Below, piece by piece: positions 9,801-17,726 of a stretch of DNA of 64,000 nt. Position numbers and translations under genes: made by a program. The notes below the pieces were generated by a model that saw only the letters and a list, made by a program, of their open reading frames with translations, ran no database searches and was not told the DNA's origin. This DNA is from Stenomitos frigidus_A (GTDB taxonomy: Bacteria > Cyanobacteriota > Cyanobacteriia > Leptolyngbyales > Leptolyngbyaceae). Each line of letters starts with the position of its first letter. The first letter of the stretch is position 1. The DNA is taken from contig NZ_CAWNSW010000139.1 in assembly GCF_963877135.1 (NCBI RefSeq), positions 75,209 to 139,208 of the forward strand, in the 5' to 3' direction.

Positions 9801-11499
9801 AGAGTACCTGATGAGTGCCAAGCAGCTTGAAATCAAGATGGCTCAGGGTGCAAAGCCTGGTGAAGGGGGACAACTTCCTGGCCCTAAAGTAAGTCCCTAT
9901 ATTGCGCTGTTGCGTCGATCGAAACCCGGTGTAACGCTGATTTCGCCGCCGCCGCACCATGATATTTACTCGATCGAGGACTTAGCCCAACTCATCTTTG
10001 ATCTGCATCAAATCAATCCCGAAGCGCAGGTGTCGGTCAAGCTGGTAGCAGAAGTGGGGATCGGCACGATCGCGGCGGGTGTTGCCAAAGCAAACGCCGA
10101 TATCATCCAGATCTCGGGTCACGATGGCGGGACGGGTGCATCACCGTTGAGTTCGATCAAGCACGCAGGTAGCCCGTGGGAACTGGGGCTAACGGAAGTG
10201 CATCGGGCGCTGATGCAAAACGAATTGCGCGATCGCGTCTTGCTGCGCGTGGATGGTGGCATCAAAACGGGTTGGGATATAGTGATGGCGGCTCTCATGG
10301 GTGGCGAAGAATTTGGCTTCGGCTCCATTGCGATGATTGCAGAAGGTTGCATCATGGCGCGGATCTGTCATACGAACAATTGCCCAGTGGGGGTGACGAG
10401 TCAACGTGAAGAACTCCGCAAGCGGTTCCCTGGCATGCCCGAACAGGTGGTCAATTTCTTCTTCTTCATTGCCGAAGAAGCCCGATCGCTGCTGGCAAAA
10501 CTCGGCTACCGTTCGATGAACGACATCCTTGGTCGAGCTGATCTGCTGAAAGTGCGGGAGGACGTGACGCTGCCCAAAACCCAAAGCTTGAACCTCAACT
10601 GCCTGACGCAGTTGCCCGACACACGGGACGATCGCGCCTGGTTGGTGCATGAAACCGTACACAGCAACGGCTACGTCCTGGACGACGAGCTTTTGAGCGA
10701 TCCAGATATTCAGGCATCGATCGCGAACCAGTCCAACGTTACTAAAGCGATTGATGTGGTGAATACGGATCGGACGATCGGCGCACGAATCGCAGGGGCG
10801 ATCGCTCGTCAGTACGGCAACAGCGGCTTTGGTGGGCACATCACACTCAACGTCAAAGGTAGCGTGGGTCAAAGCTTCGGAGCGTTCAACCTCCCCGGTA
10901 TGACGCTCAACTTAGAAGGTGAAGCCAACGACTATGTCGGCAAAGGCTTACACGGCGGCACGATCGTCATCGTGCCACCGGCGGCTGCGACTTACAGTCC
11001 ATCGGACAACGTCATCATCGGCAACACCTGTCTCTATGGGGCAACGGGCGGTACACTGTTTGCCTATGGTCAAGCCGGTGAACGCTTCGCCGTCCGCAAT
11101 TCCAACGCACAGGCAGTCGTTGAAGGTGCTGGGGATCACTGCTGCGAATACATGACAGGTGGCGTGGTTGTCGTACTGGGTCACACAGGACGTAACGTGG
11201 GCGCAGGGATGACAGGCGGTTTAGCCTACTTCCTGGATGAAGACGGCAGTTTCCCTACTAAAGTGAACCCAGAAATTGTGAAAGTCCAACGGGTGATTGC
11301 ACCTGCCGGAGAGCAGCAGTTAAAGGAGTTGATTGAAGCACATGCCGATCGCACGGGTAGCCAAAAAGCCAAAACCATCCTGGCGAACTGGGCTGAGTAC
11401 CTACCTAAGTTCTGGCAGCTTGTACCACCCTCTGAAAAGGACTCACCCGAAGCAAACCCCGAAGCGGTAACTGAAAAAGTGCTGACTCCAGCGCAGTAA
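6838..11499 (+). CDS. glsF: Ferredoxin-dependent glutamate synthase (Fd-GOGAT)
   Basis: Makes two glutamates from glutamine and 2-oxoglutarate using reduced ferredoxin, the second step of the GS-GOGAT cycle. The 1553-residue protein has an N-terminal class II glutaminase domain whose nucleophile is C31 in RDACGVGFIAD; the first 30 residues would be a removed propeptide. The central and FMN domains follow, with a 3Fe-4S ligand set C1171, C1177, C1182 in CIMARICHTNNCPVGV. The C-terminal domain is a glycine-rich beta-helix (GKGLHGGTIVIVPP). An insertion near residues 950-977 (VDEKGLSPLFPHLKGL) is the ferredoxin loop that separates Fd-GOGAT from NADPH-dependent GltB. No gltD-type partner is adjacent, which agrees. 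No obvious Shine-Dalgarno precedes the ATG. Expression is probably under NtcA. Confidence 0.97.
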   Translation: MDRATVNQYQNQGTADGYAGQRWLVEERDACGVGFIADQQGRSSHDLIAKALSALTCLEHRGGCSADQDSGDGAGLMTAIPWELMSQWMANESIQVPTTSHLGVGMVFLPANVEAAIIARQVVEQIAAEEGLTVLGWRVVPTLPSLLGRQARENLPQIEQVLVQSPQQGEALERQLYITRKRTHAAAPVEVQGSALQSEFTDFYICSFSNRTIIYKGMVRSAVLGEFYLDLRQPAYKSTFAVYHRRFSTNTLPKWPLAQPMRLLGHNGEINTLLGNVNWMMAREADLEHSCWGDRLTDLKPTVNLDNSDSANLDNVFELLVRSGRSPQEALMIMVPEAYQNQPDLAEHPEITDFYEYYSGIQEPWDGPALLVFSDGKVVGATLDRNGLRPARYSITRDGYIVVASEAGVVDLPEADIIEKGRLGPGQMIAVDLENHEIQKNWEIKQRVASAKPYGEWLKQNRYDLKHKPFAENVPYIPTGNLLRYQTAFGYTAEDVEMVIQEMGAQGKEPTFCMGDDVPLAVLSTKPHLLYDYFKQRFAQVTNPPIDPLREKLVMSLTIQLGERGNLLEAGAKNAHLLKLESPVLSDPELDQIRQSGFETADLSTLFELSQGPDGLQRAVTALCQKAAEAVRAGKKILILSDRAGQAGTISLSEDYTYIPPLLAIGAVHHHLIRQGLRMKASLIADTAQCWSTHHFACLIGYGASGVCPYLALETVRQWWTEPKTQSFMERGKLKAITLSAAQGNYRKAIEDGLLKILSKMGISLLTSYHGAQIFEAIGIGGDLLHLGFAGTASRLGGLSVADLAQEVVSFHQRAFPELHIKKLENYGFVNYRPGGEYHMNSPEMSKYLHKAVADKSYDHYALYQKYLEERPLTALRDLLDVKSDRPSIPLDEVEPASAIVQRFCTGGMSLGALSREAHETLAIAMNRIGGKSNSGEGGEDPSRFLAFNDVDEKGLSPLFPHLKGLRNGDTANSAIKQVASGRFGVTPEYLMSAKQLEIKMAQGAKPGEGGQLPGPKVSPYIALLRRSKPGVTLISPPPHHDIYSIEDLAQLIFDLHQINPEAQVSVKLVAEVGIGTIAAGVAKANADIIQISGHDGGTGASPLSSIKHAGSPWELGLTEVHRALMQNELRDRVLLRVDGGIKTGWDIVMAALMGGEEFGFGSIAMIAEGCIMARICHTNNCPVGVTSQREELRKRFPGMPEQVVNFFFFIAEEARSLLAKLGYRSMNDILGRADLLKVREDVTLPKTQSLNLNCLTQLPDTRDDRAWLVHETVHSNGYVLDDELLSDPDIQASIANQSNVTKAIDVVNTDRTIGARIAGAIARQYGNSGFGGHITLNVKGSVGQSFGAFNLPGMTLNLEGEANDYVGKGLHGGTIVIVPPAAATYSPSDNVIIGNTCLYGATGGTLFAYGQAGERFAVRNSNAQAVVEGAGDHCCEYMTGGVVVVLGHTGRNVGAGMTGGLAYFLDEDGSFPTKVNPEIVKVQRVIAPAGEQQLKELIEAHADRTGSQKAKTILANWAEYLPKFWQLVPPSEKDSPEANPEAVTEKVLTPAQ

Positions 11500-11522
11500 G
11501 TCAGTCAAGGCTTGAGTGAAAT

Positions 11523-11580
11523 GAAAAAGCGCCAGTAAGGTGAGTCATGTCCCAGCAAGCTCGCCTTCGGTGCTTTTTCT
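11523..11580 (+). terminator. Terminator hairpin after glsF
   Basis: GAAAAAGCGCC pairs with GGTGCTTTTTC across an inner, also self-complementary, segment (AAGGTGAG with CTCGCCTT), giving one long imperfect hairpin ending in a T-rich run. It starts 23 bp after the glsF stop. Confidence 0.75.
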
Positions 11581-11672
11581 TTATGACATTATTTGTACTG
11601 GCAATAGGATGATGCTCTGAGTCTAATGAAGCAGTTCTTGGGGCAAAGGATAAAATTCGCTAAGATCAAGGC

Positions 11673-11966
11673 ATGAAATTTGAGTGGGATCAGCAAAAGA
11701 ACCAGGCAAACATCGTAAAACATGGGCTTGACTTTGCAGATGCACCCAAAATTTTCAGACTACCGCTCCGTGTTTCCCTTGATGAACGGCAAGACTATGG
11801 GGAGGAGCGATGGATTGGCATCGGCATACTTGACGGACGGGTTATGGTGATCGTTTTCACAGAACCAGACGAGCAAATTATCCGTATTCTTTCACTTCGC
11901 AAAGCTCTGCCTTATGAACGAAAACGCTATGAACAGTTCCTCAAAAACGAATTGGGAGAAGGTTGA
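11673..11966 (+). CDS. brnT: BrnT-family toxin
   Basis: Ribonuclease toxin of the type II BrnTA toxin-antitoxin system, with a RelE-like fold. The 97-residue product starts MKFEWDQQKNQANIVKHGLD, the classic BrnT opening (F-W-D-K-N-N-KHG-F). It continues with DERQDYGEERWIGIG and VFTEPDEQIIRILSLRKA, where the IRILSxRKA segment precedes the ERKRYEQF tail holding the usual catalytic or basic residues. It appears intact. The downstream antitoxin frame overlaps its 3' end by 53 bp, so the two are translationally coupled. In characterised systems BrnA with BrnT represses the operon promoter. Opens the small defence/TA island that follows glsF. Confidence 0.88.
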   Translation: MKFEWDQQKNQANIVKHGLDFADAPKIFRLPLRVSLDERQDYGEERWIGIGILDGRVMVIVFTEPDEQIIRILSLRKALPYERKRYEQFLKNELGEG

Positions 11967-12180
11967 CTTCCTCACGGACGAGGAAATTGATACCTCTGAT
12001 ATTCCGCCATTAACTGAGGAATTTTTCAGCAAGTCGCGGTGGTGGAAACCTGCAGCGCCATTGAATGTCCTTGTGCAAGTCGATCCCAGCACACTCGCTT
12101 GGTTTCAAGCTCAAGGTAAGGATTACGAAAAGAAAATGGCTGCGGCATTACGGATCTATGCAGAAGCTCACAAACTATAG
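11914..12180 (+). CDS. brnA: BrnA-family antitoxin
   Basis: Antitoxin partner that would neutralise BrnT and bind the operator. The 88-residue product has a variable N-terminal half with DFLTDEEIDTSDIPPLTEEF, the toxin-binding type of acidic segment. The C-terminal half (LNVLVQVDPSTLAWFQAQGK) is in the position of the BrnA DNA-binding domain. The start could also be the second Met at 11929; both lie inside brnT. Intact reading frame; no other gene is overlapped at its 3' end. Confidence 0.82.
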   Translation: MNENAMNSSSKTNWEKVDFLTDEEIDTSDIPPLTEEFFSKSRWWKPAAPLNVLVQVDPSTLAWFQAQGKDYEKKMAAALRIYAEAHKL

Positions 12181-12356
12181 TCAAACCCAGTACGATCGCC
12201 GATTACGTCGGAAGGATAAAGATCCTGGCTTTGACAGTAAACCTTAAGCATTTCCACATGGCGCTGGAGGTTCTAGAGTAAAGAAGCTATACATTTTGAG
12301 GAAACAAGCAGAATGGTAAATTGCTTGCATACGCACAAAATGAGGTCTTGCAGTCT

Positions 12357-12563
12357 ATGAGCTTTAATGATGTAGTCGAGGTAATCAAGAATCTTTCTAC
12401 AGATGAGAAGCGTGAAATTCAACTATTGTTGAGCCAATACCTGCGTGAGGAACGCCGTGATGAGATCTATAGCAACTTTAAGCTGGCGCAAAGCGAGCAG
12501 CAAAACGGTGAACTGACGTTTTCCTCCAATCTCAAGGAACTGAGGCAACTGCTAGAGGAGTAA
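12357..12563 (+). CDS. Small antitoxin-like protein paired with a broken RelE-type toxin
   Basis: A 68-residue acidic helical protein from the ATG at 12357 (MSFNDVVEVIKNLSTDEKRE), extendable to a TTG at 12321. It has the composition of the short antitoxin-like proteins that precede RelE/ParE-type toxins in cyanobacteria, including an EEIYSNF-like segment and a C-terminal LKELRQLLEE. I infer an antitoxin role mainly from its position: one base after its stop begins a frame that reads like the N-terminus of such a toxin, but is cut off by a stop codon. No DNA-binding motif is certain. Confidence 0.55.
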   Translation: MSFNDVVEVIKNLSTDEKREIQLLLSQYLREERRDEIYSNFKLAQSEQQNGELTFSSNLKELRQLLEE

Positions 12564-12564
12564 C

Positions 12565-12709
12565 GTGGAAGTCAGTTTCAGTTCGACCTTCAAACGTGTT
12601 TTCAAAAAGCGCATTCTAGGCAATACCGATCGAGAGGCAAGATTTTAGCAAAAACTGGAACAGTTCACCGTAGATCCACCTGCTGAAGCTAGAGCAAACA
12701 TTTTCTATT
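12565..12709 (+). pseudogene. Decayed RelE/YafQ-type toxin remnant
   Basis: From the GTG at 12565 the frame reads VEVSFSSTFKRVFKKRILGN and then TDREARF before a TAG at 12646-12648. In the same frame beyond the stop it continues QKLEQFTVDPP, the next segment expected of this toxin family, where a Trp would replace the stop. After about 12690 the similarity ends, where the next gene begins. The pattern is that of a toxin disabled by a nonsense mutation and then deleted at its 3' end. The upstream antitoxin-like gene is intact. Confidence 0.65.
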
Positions 12710-12739
12710 TTGAGATGGCAAAATATTTTCTTAGACAAT

Positions 12740-14512
12740 ATGAATCCACCAACACTTCAAGAATTCTCCTTAATTAGAACTAAAACAGACAGAAAACGGC
12801 AAGATTATGCTTTTCCTGATCTTACATCCGCTTTCTACTTCGTTGTTATAGATCTAATTCTTGGATTGCAAGAAGATGAAATACGAGACTCTATAACAGA
12901 TAGTAACTTTTTGAAAATTTCTAATCAACCATCTGGTCACGATAGAGGGATAGATGCTCTTTACATTGATGAGATTTCTGCACCCTCAACAGTTCATATG
13001 TTCAACTTTAAATATGCAGAAAACTTTGACAAAGCAAAGAGCAATAACCTTCCTTCGGGAGAAATCGATAAAATATTAGGCTTTATAAATGCACTGAACC
13101 AGAAAGATGCAGCCTTACCTCAAGAAGTTAATGCAGTATTATCCTCGAAGGTTCAAGATATTTGGAGGCTATTTGAAAACGGCGATCCTAAGTTTATCCT
13201 TCATTTCTGTGCAAACTACTATAAAGGTTTTGAAAAAGCCGAAAGAGGTAGGCTTGAAAGAAGTGTTGGCAGAAATGTAGAAATCAAATATCATTTGATG
13301 CCAGATTTATTTGAATCTATAGTTTCTAAAGATAAGCAAATAGTAGATGGAAGAATCAAGGCTATTAATACAGGTTTTTTTGAGAAATCTGACGGGAATA
13401 TTCGCGCCCTTATTGTAAATGTAGATGCAAGGGATTTAATAAGGATCGTTATTGACAACGAAGAGGTAAGAAGCAAAGCGGATATGACAAATGATGAATA
13501 TGAGGTGATAAAAAAATCAACTCTTCTGGAAGATGCGTTTAATGACAATGTGAGAATTTATCAGAAGAAATCATCAATCAATAAAAACATAAAATCTACA
13601 GCATTATCAGACGAAAACAGCAAATTCTTTTATTACAATAATGGCGTCACTTTGACATGTGATTCCTTTTCCTATTCTGACAGGCGCGCCCCAGTTATAG
13701 AGTTAAAAAATGTGCAAGTCGTAAATGGAAGTCAAACAATACATTCTTTGTACGAAGCCTTTTTGGAAGATTCAAGTAAATTTCGTGATATTGAGATTCT
13801 TTGTCGTATATGTGAAGTCAGAGATCCCGCTTTAAGTACGAGAATCGCAGAGTATACAAACAGTCAAAATCCTGTAAAGAGCCGAGATATAAGATCTGTA
13901 GACTTTATACAGCTAAGTTTGGAGAAAGAATTTCTCGTAAACGAAAAATTTTACGAGCGAAAGAAAAATCAGTATGCTGAAAAGCCTTTGAATCAAAGGA
14001 TAGATGCGGAAAAAGCTGGACAGGTTCTTATGGCTTTCTTTAACCGCTCTCCCTACGAAGCCAAGAACAGAAAAGGATTAATTTTTGGCGACAAGTACGA
14101 GGAGGTTTTCAATGAAGAGGTCAATGCTGATAAAGTTTGGCTTGCATATAATCTTTTTGAGAAAATAGAATCGGAAAAAAATAAGATTAAATTAGAAATC
14201 GTAGGTGATCAGTTATTATTTAGAAATAAGTCGTACATTCTTCATGCTTCTTACTACATACTTTATGTGATAGGAGAGCTTGCTAGACGAAATAAAATCG
14301 AATTAAAATATTCTAACTTTCAGGAAATTTGGAGCCTTTACTCTGACTCAGTGAGTGTGATCGAAGCAACTATTGCCAAAGAACGAAGTGAAGTAGGTCA
14401 AAAGTATAATCACTCAACGTTTTTCAGATCAAACAAAAGTAAAAAATATTTTGAAGACTTGGAAGAAGTAGAGCTACTCAAGCTTCTAAGTTTAAGTGAC
14501 ATGAGTGTCTAA
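12740..14512 (+). CDS. AIPR-family protein (abortive infection phage resistance type)
   Basis: A 590-residue protein from the ATG at 12740; a TTG at 12710 would add ten residues but overlaps the toxin remnant. It shows the AIPR domain signatures in order: FFYYNNGVTLTCDSF, VVNGSQTIHSLYEAF and RIAEYTNSQNPVKSRDIRS. The N-terminal third (GHDRGIDALYIDE, then MFNFKYAENFDKAKSN) looks like a restriction-endonuclease-like fold (D..E.K type). AIPR proteins are known from abortive-infection loci and near restriction-modification genes; the activity of this one is not established. The gene is clearly more AT-rich than its neighbours and lacks their HIP1 palindromes, which suggests transfer. It sits between two disarmed toxin-antitoxin modules. 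Confidence 0.8.
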   Translation: MNPPTLQEFSLIRTKTDRKRQDYAFPDLTSAFYFVVIDLILGLQEDEIRDSITDSNFLKISNQPSGHDRGIDALYIDEISAPSTVHMFNFKYAENFDKAKSNNLPSGEIDKILGFINALNQKDAALPQEVNAVLSSKVQDIWRLFENGDPKFILHFCANYYKGFEKAERGRLERSVGRNVEIKYHLMPDLFESIVSKDKQIVDGRIKAINTGFFEKSDGNIRALIVNVDARDLIRIVIDNEEVRSKADMTNDEYEVIKKSTLLEDAFNDNVRIYQKKSSINKNIKSTALSDENSKFFYYNNGVTLTCDSFSYSDRRAPVIELKNVQVVNGSQTIHSLYEAFLEDSSKFRDIEILCRICEVRDPALSTRIAEYTNSQNPVKSRDIRSVDFIQLSLEKEFLVNEKFYERKKNQYAEKPLNQRIDAEKAGQVLMAFFNRSPYEAKNRKGLIFGDKYEEVFNEEVNADKVWLAYNLFEKIESEKNKIKLEIVGDQLLFRNKSYILHASYYILYVIGELARRNKIELKYSNFQEIWSLYSDSVSVIEATIAKERSEVGQKYNHSTFFRSNKSKKYFEDLEEVELLKLLSLSDMSV

Positions 14513-14586
14513 ATATGTTGTTGACTTTGTTTTTTAGAAGGCTGAATTTCTGATTCCTAATCCACTACTCAGATAGATGGAGGCTT

Positions 14587-14823
14587 ATGATTTCAGTCAA
14601 TGAAGCTCAACAGCAGCTACAGGCTTTGATCGATGCAGTGAGCGAGTCGCATCAACCCGTTGTGATTGAAGGACACAATAGCAACGCTGTTCTATTATCT
14701 GAAGCTGATTGGGCTTCGGTACAGGAAACGTTGTATCTTCTCTCAGTGCCAGGGATGCGGGAATCGATTCGAGAGGGGTTGGCAACACCGATCGAGGAGT
14801 GTGATCGGGCACTAGAGTGGTGA
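14587..14823 (+). CDS. Phd/YefM-family antitoxin (orphan)
   Basis: Type II antitoxin of 78 residues. MISVNEAQQQLQALIDAVSE is the N-terminal DNA-binding fold of Phd/YefM proteins, followed by PVVIEGHNSNAVLLSEADW and the toxin-wrapping tail ESIREGLATPIEECDRALEW. A GGAGG-type ribosome binding site (ATGGAGGCTT) precedes the ATG. Its stop overlaps the GTG of the downstream toxin frame, the usual coupled arrangement, but that toxin is truncated. The antitoxin is therefore left without a local partner and may still act as a repressor or as a guard against related toxins. Confidence 0.85.
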   Translation: MISVNEAQQQLQALIDAVSESHQPVVIEGHNSNAVLLSEADWASVQETLYLLSVPGMRESIREGLATPIEECDRALEW

Positions 14824-14897
14824 GTTGGAATCTGGTCTATACCAAACAGGCACAGAAAGATGCCAAAAAGCTGGCCTCTAGTAATTTACGAACGTAG
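14820..14897 (+). pseudogene. Truncated Txe/YoeB-type toxin
   Basis: The GTG at 14820 overlaps the antitoxin stop. It opens a frame reading VSWNLVYTKQAQKDAKKLAS followed by SNLRT and a TAG at 14895-14897. This is the start of a Txe/YoeB-family toxin, normally 84-90 residues (the W..VYTKQAQKDAKKLAS segment is highly characteristic). The remaining two thirds, including catalytic residues, cannot be found downstream in any frame, so this is deletion rather than a simple stop. Confidence 0.75.
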
Positions 14898-15026
14898 CGC
14901 CCTTCGCCATAGATTGATGGTTTCAAACGTGCGATCGCTTGAGCAAAGTGCGATCGACTCAAAGCGTATCCCACATCCGCGACTCAAAGTCAGACTATCC
15001 TAGAAAAGCTGATGTAACGAACTGCA

Positions 15027-17360
15027 ATGCTGAACATTTCTCAACTGCTGGCAGACGAGCTTGACCTCAAACCGTTTCAGGTGAGTCACGCGCTCGAACT
15101 CTTTGCCGAAGGGTCAACCGTGCCGTTTATTGCTCGCTACCGCAAAGAGCGCACGGGTGAAATGGATGAAACCCAGCTGCGGGATTTGTTCGATCGCTAC
15201 ACGTATCTGACCGAACTGGAAGAGCGGAAGGAGGCCATTCTGGAGGCGATCGCCCAACAGGGCAAACTGACTCCCGAACTGGAGGCAAACCTTACCGCGT
15301 GTCTGCAAAAGAACGAACTCGAAGATCTGTATTTGCCCTACCGTCCGAAGCGTCGCACTCGCGCCACGATCGCCCGCGAAAAAGGACTAGAGCCACTGGC
15401 AGCGTTCATCAAAGCGCTCAATACGCCAACAGCCGCACCCGCTGATCTGACAGCCGAAGCGGTGAAATATGTGTCTGAGGAGAAAGGAGTCGCAACGGCT
15501 GAGGATGCATTGAAAGGTGCGTCTGATATTTTGGCTGAGGAAGTAGCGGAAAAGGCGAATCTCCGGGCATATCTGCGCGAATACTTCATGACAGCGGGTG
15601 TTTTGACCTCCAAAGTAAAAGGCGACCATCCCGAAGGCTCAACAAAGTTTGAGATGTATCGCAGCTATCAGGCGACGGTGAAGGCGATCGCATCCCACAA
15701 CCTGCTGGCACTGTACCGGGGCGAAACCGAAGGCGTGCTGGATGTGGCTTTGACCTTTGATGAAGACTCTGTGCTCGCCTATTTAGAGTCGCAGGAGCTA
15801 CGGGCAAAACAGCGTGAAGTTCGCGCGTTTTATCGCGACATGCTGAAAGATGCCTTCCATCGGTTGATGAAAAACTCGCTGATCACGGAAGTGCGAGCGG
15901 CAAAAAAAGTGGAAGCCGATGTCGAATCCATCAGCACCTTTGAAGCCAATTTGCGGGAACTGCTGCTGTCTGCCCCGGCTGGGATGAAACCCACAATGGC
16001 GATCGACCCTGGTTTCCGCACCGGTTGCAAAGTGGCGGTGCTCGACCAAACGGGCAAGTTCCTGGAATACCAGACCATCTTTCCCCACCAGGCAGCTGGA
16101 CAGCGGGTGCAGGCAGGACGCACACTTGCCACGTTGATTGAGCGCTACCAGGTGGAATTGATTGCGATCGGCAACGGCACTGCCGGACGCGAAACCGATG
16201 AATTTGCCACCGAAGTCTTGCAAGCGCTGGAACGCAAGCCCGTCAAAGTGATGGTCAACGAATCAGGCGCATCGATTTATTCTGCCAGCCCCGTCGCGAT
16301 CGCCGAATTTCCCGATCAGGACATCACGGTGCGCGGTGCCATCAGCATTGGTCGTCGCCTGCAAGATCCACTAGCAGAACTGGTGAAAATCGACCCAAAA
16401 TCCATCGGCGTAGGTCAGTATCAGCACGATGTGGATCAGAAATTGCTCAAGAAAAAGCTAGATGAAACCGTTGAAAGCTGCGTGAACTACGTGGGTGTAG
16501 ACCTCAACATGGCGTCGAAAGAGCTTCTGACATTCGTTTCGGGCATTACGCCGACGATCGCCAATAACGTCGTGGCGTATCGTAATGAAAACGGCGCGTT
16601 TGGCGATCGTCGTCAGTTGCTCAAAGTCCCCAAGCTTGGCCCCAAAGCCTTCGAGCAAGCAGCGGGCTTTCTGCGGATTCGCAATGGCAAAAATCCCTTA
16701 GACAACACGGCTGTCCACCCCGAAAGCTATAAGGTTGTGGAAACGATCGCCACTGATCTGAGCGTGCCCCTAACCCAAATTACGCAGGTGGCGGAACGGC
16801 TGCAAAAGACAGACCTGAAAAAATATGCGACCGACGCGATCGGTGAACCCACCTTACGCGATATCATCGCCGAACTGGAAAAACCAGGACGTGACCCGCG
16901 TGCTGAGTTCAAATACGCCACCTTCAAAGAGGGCGTGAAAGAAATGTCTGATCTCACCGTAGGGATGCAACTGGAAGGCATTGTCACCAACGTCGCTAAC
17001 TTTGGAGCGTTTGTAGATATCGGTGTCCATCAAGATGGGTTGGTGCATGTATCGCAACTGGACGATCGTTTTGTCAGTGACCCCAAGCAGATTGTAAAAG
17101 TGGGTCAGGTAGTCAACGTACGAGTGTTGGAAGTGAACGAAAAACTCAAGCGCATCAGTCTTTCTATGCGTGCCGAAACCGCTGAAGGACAAGAGCGCAG
17201 CCAACCGAAAGCACCCCCATCAGCCCTTAAAACGAATCCATCACAGCCTAAATTGAATCCATCACAGCCTAAAAACAATCTCTCTCAGCCCAAAGCAACT
17301 GCAGAATCAAAACCAGCAACCCTGGATGATCTAAAAGCGAAGTTTGGTAAGAAGCGTTAG
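15027..17360 (+). CDS. tex: Tex-family RNA-binding transcription accessory protein
   Basis: Conserved nucleic-acid-binding protein linked to transcription. The 777 residues begin MLNISQLLADELDLKPFQVS and contain the Tex N-terminal helical region. A YqgF/RuvC-like domain follows (GMKPTMAIDPGFRTGCKVAV, about residues 323-342), then helix-hairpin-helix motifs (KVPKLGPKAFEQAAGFLRI). The C-terminal S1 domain spans about residues 641-712 (GIVTNVANFGAFVDIGVHQD and ..HVSQL). After the S1 domain is an unusual low-complexity tail in which NPSQPK-like units repeat before ATLDDLKAKFGKKR. Monocistronic by spacing. Confidence 0.95.
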   Translation: MLNISQLLADELDLKPFQVSHALELFAEGSTVPFIARYRKERTGEMDETQLRDLFDRYTYLTELEERKEAILEAIAQQGKLTPELEANLTACLQKNELEDLYLPYRPKRRTRATIAREKGLEPLAAFIKALNTPTAAPADLTAEAVKYVSEEKGVATAEDALKGASDILAEEVAEKANLRAYLREYFMTAGVLTSKVKGDHPEGSTKFEMYRSYQATVKAIASHNLLALYRGETEGVLDVALTFDEDSVLAYLESQELRAKQREVRAFYRDMLKDAFHRLMKNSLITEVRAAKKVEADVESISTFEANLRELLLSAPAGMKPTMAIDPGFRTGCKVAVLDQTGKFLEYQTIFPHQAAGQRVQAGRTLATLIERYQVELIAIGNGTAGRETDEFATEVLQALERKPVKVMVNESGASIYSASPVAIAEFPDQDITVRGAISIGRRLQDPLAELVKIDPKSIGVGQYQHDVDQKLLKKKLDETVESCVNYVGVDLNMASKELLTFVSGITPTIANNVVAYRNENGAFGDRRQLLKVPKLGPKAFEQAAGFLRIRNGKNPLDNTAVHPESYKVVETIATDLSVPLTQITQVAERLQKTDLKKYATDAIGEPTLRDIIAELEKPGRDPRAEFKYATFKEGVKEMSDLTVGMQLEGIVTNVANFGAFVDIGVHQDGLVHVSQLDDRFVSDPKQIVKVGQVVNVRVLEVNEKLKRISLSMRAETAEGQERSQPKAPPSALKTNPSQPKLNPSQPKNNLSQPKATAESKPATLDDLKAKFGKKR

Positions 17361-17474
17361 GAGAGGCGATTTCGCGATCGATTGCTCTGGTTGCATGCCC
17401 ATGCTCGCGACAAGTGCTTTGATTTCGCCCTAGTTCGAGCACGATCACCCGCAGTGATAAAGCTGTTGTTGTTC

Positions 17475-17726
17475 TCATACCAGTTCTTCACGCATCACCT
17501 GCTCCAGAGACTTCTTCCCTTTCATACTTCGATTCGCTGTGAGCAAGACCATTTGATTTTCCTGTGCAAACTGCCAAACTACTCTGTCATCGCTAGTAAT
17601 CGCTAATTCAATCGCTTCAAACGTGACAAAGCGAATTGGTAACAGATCCAACCAACCCAAACTAGCAATATTGCCTGACAAAAGCAGAGCATGTCCCTCA
17701 AGATTGTGATCAACCAGAAAGATCAT
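17475..17726 (-). CDS. PIN-like protein (DUF5615-type), possible toxin
   Basis: An 83-residue protein starting MIFLVDHNLEGHALLLSGNI, with acidic residues in the positions expected of a PIN-like nuclease (D6 in LVDHN, the SDDR segment, and LLTANR near the end). Such short DUF5615-type proteins are common in cyanobacteria and some are listed as putative toxins; no activity is shown. Its ATG overlaps the stop of the upstream 60-residue gene in an ATGA junction. That is typical of coupled two-gene modules, with the partner translated first. Confidence 0.65.
   Translation of the reverse strand: MIFLVDHNLEGHALLLSGNIASLGWLDLLPIRFVTFEAIELAITSDDRVVWQFAQENQMVLLTANRSMKGKKSLEQVMREELV

Noticed and set aside
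10189..10872. 227-residue ORF antisense to glsF
   Set aside because: Shadow of the conserved FMN domain; codon pattern follows the sense gene.
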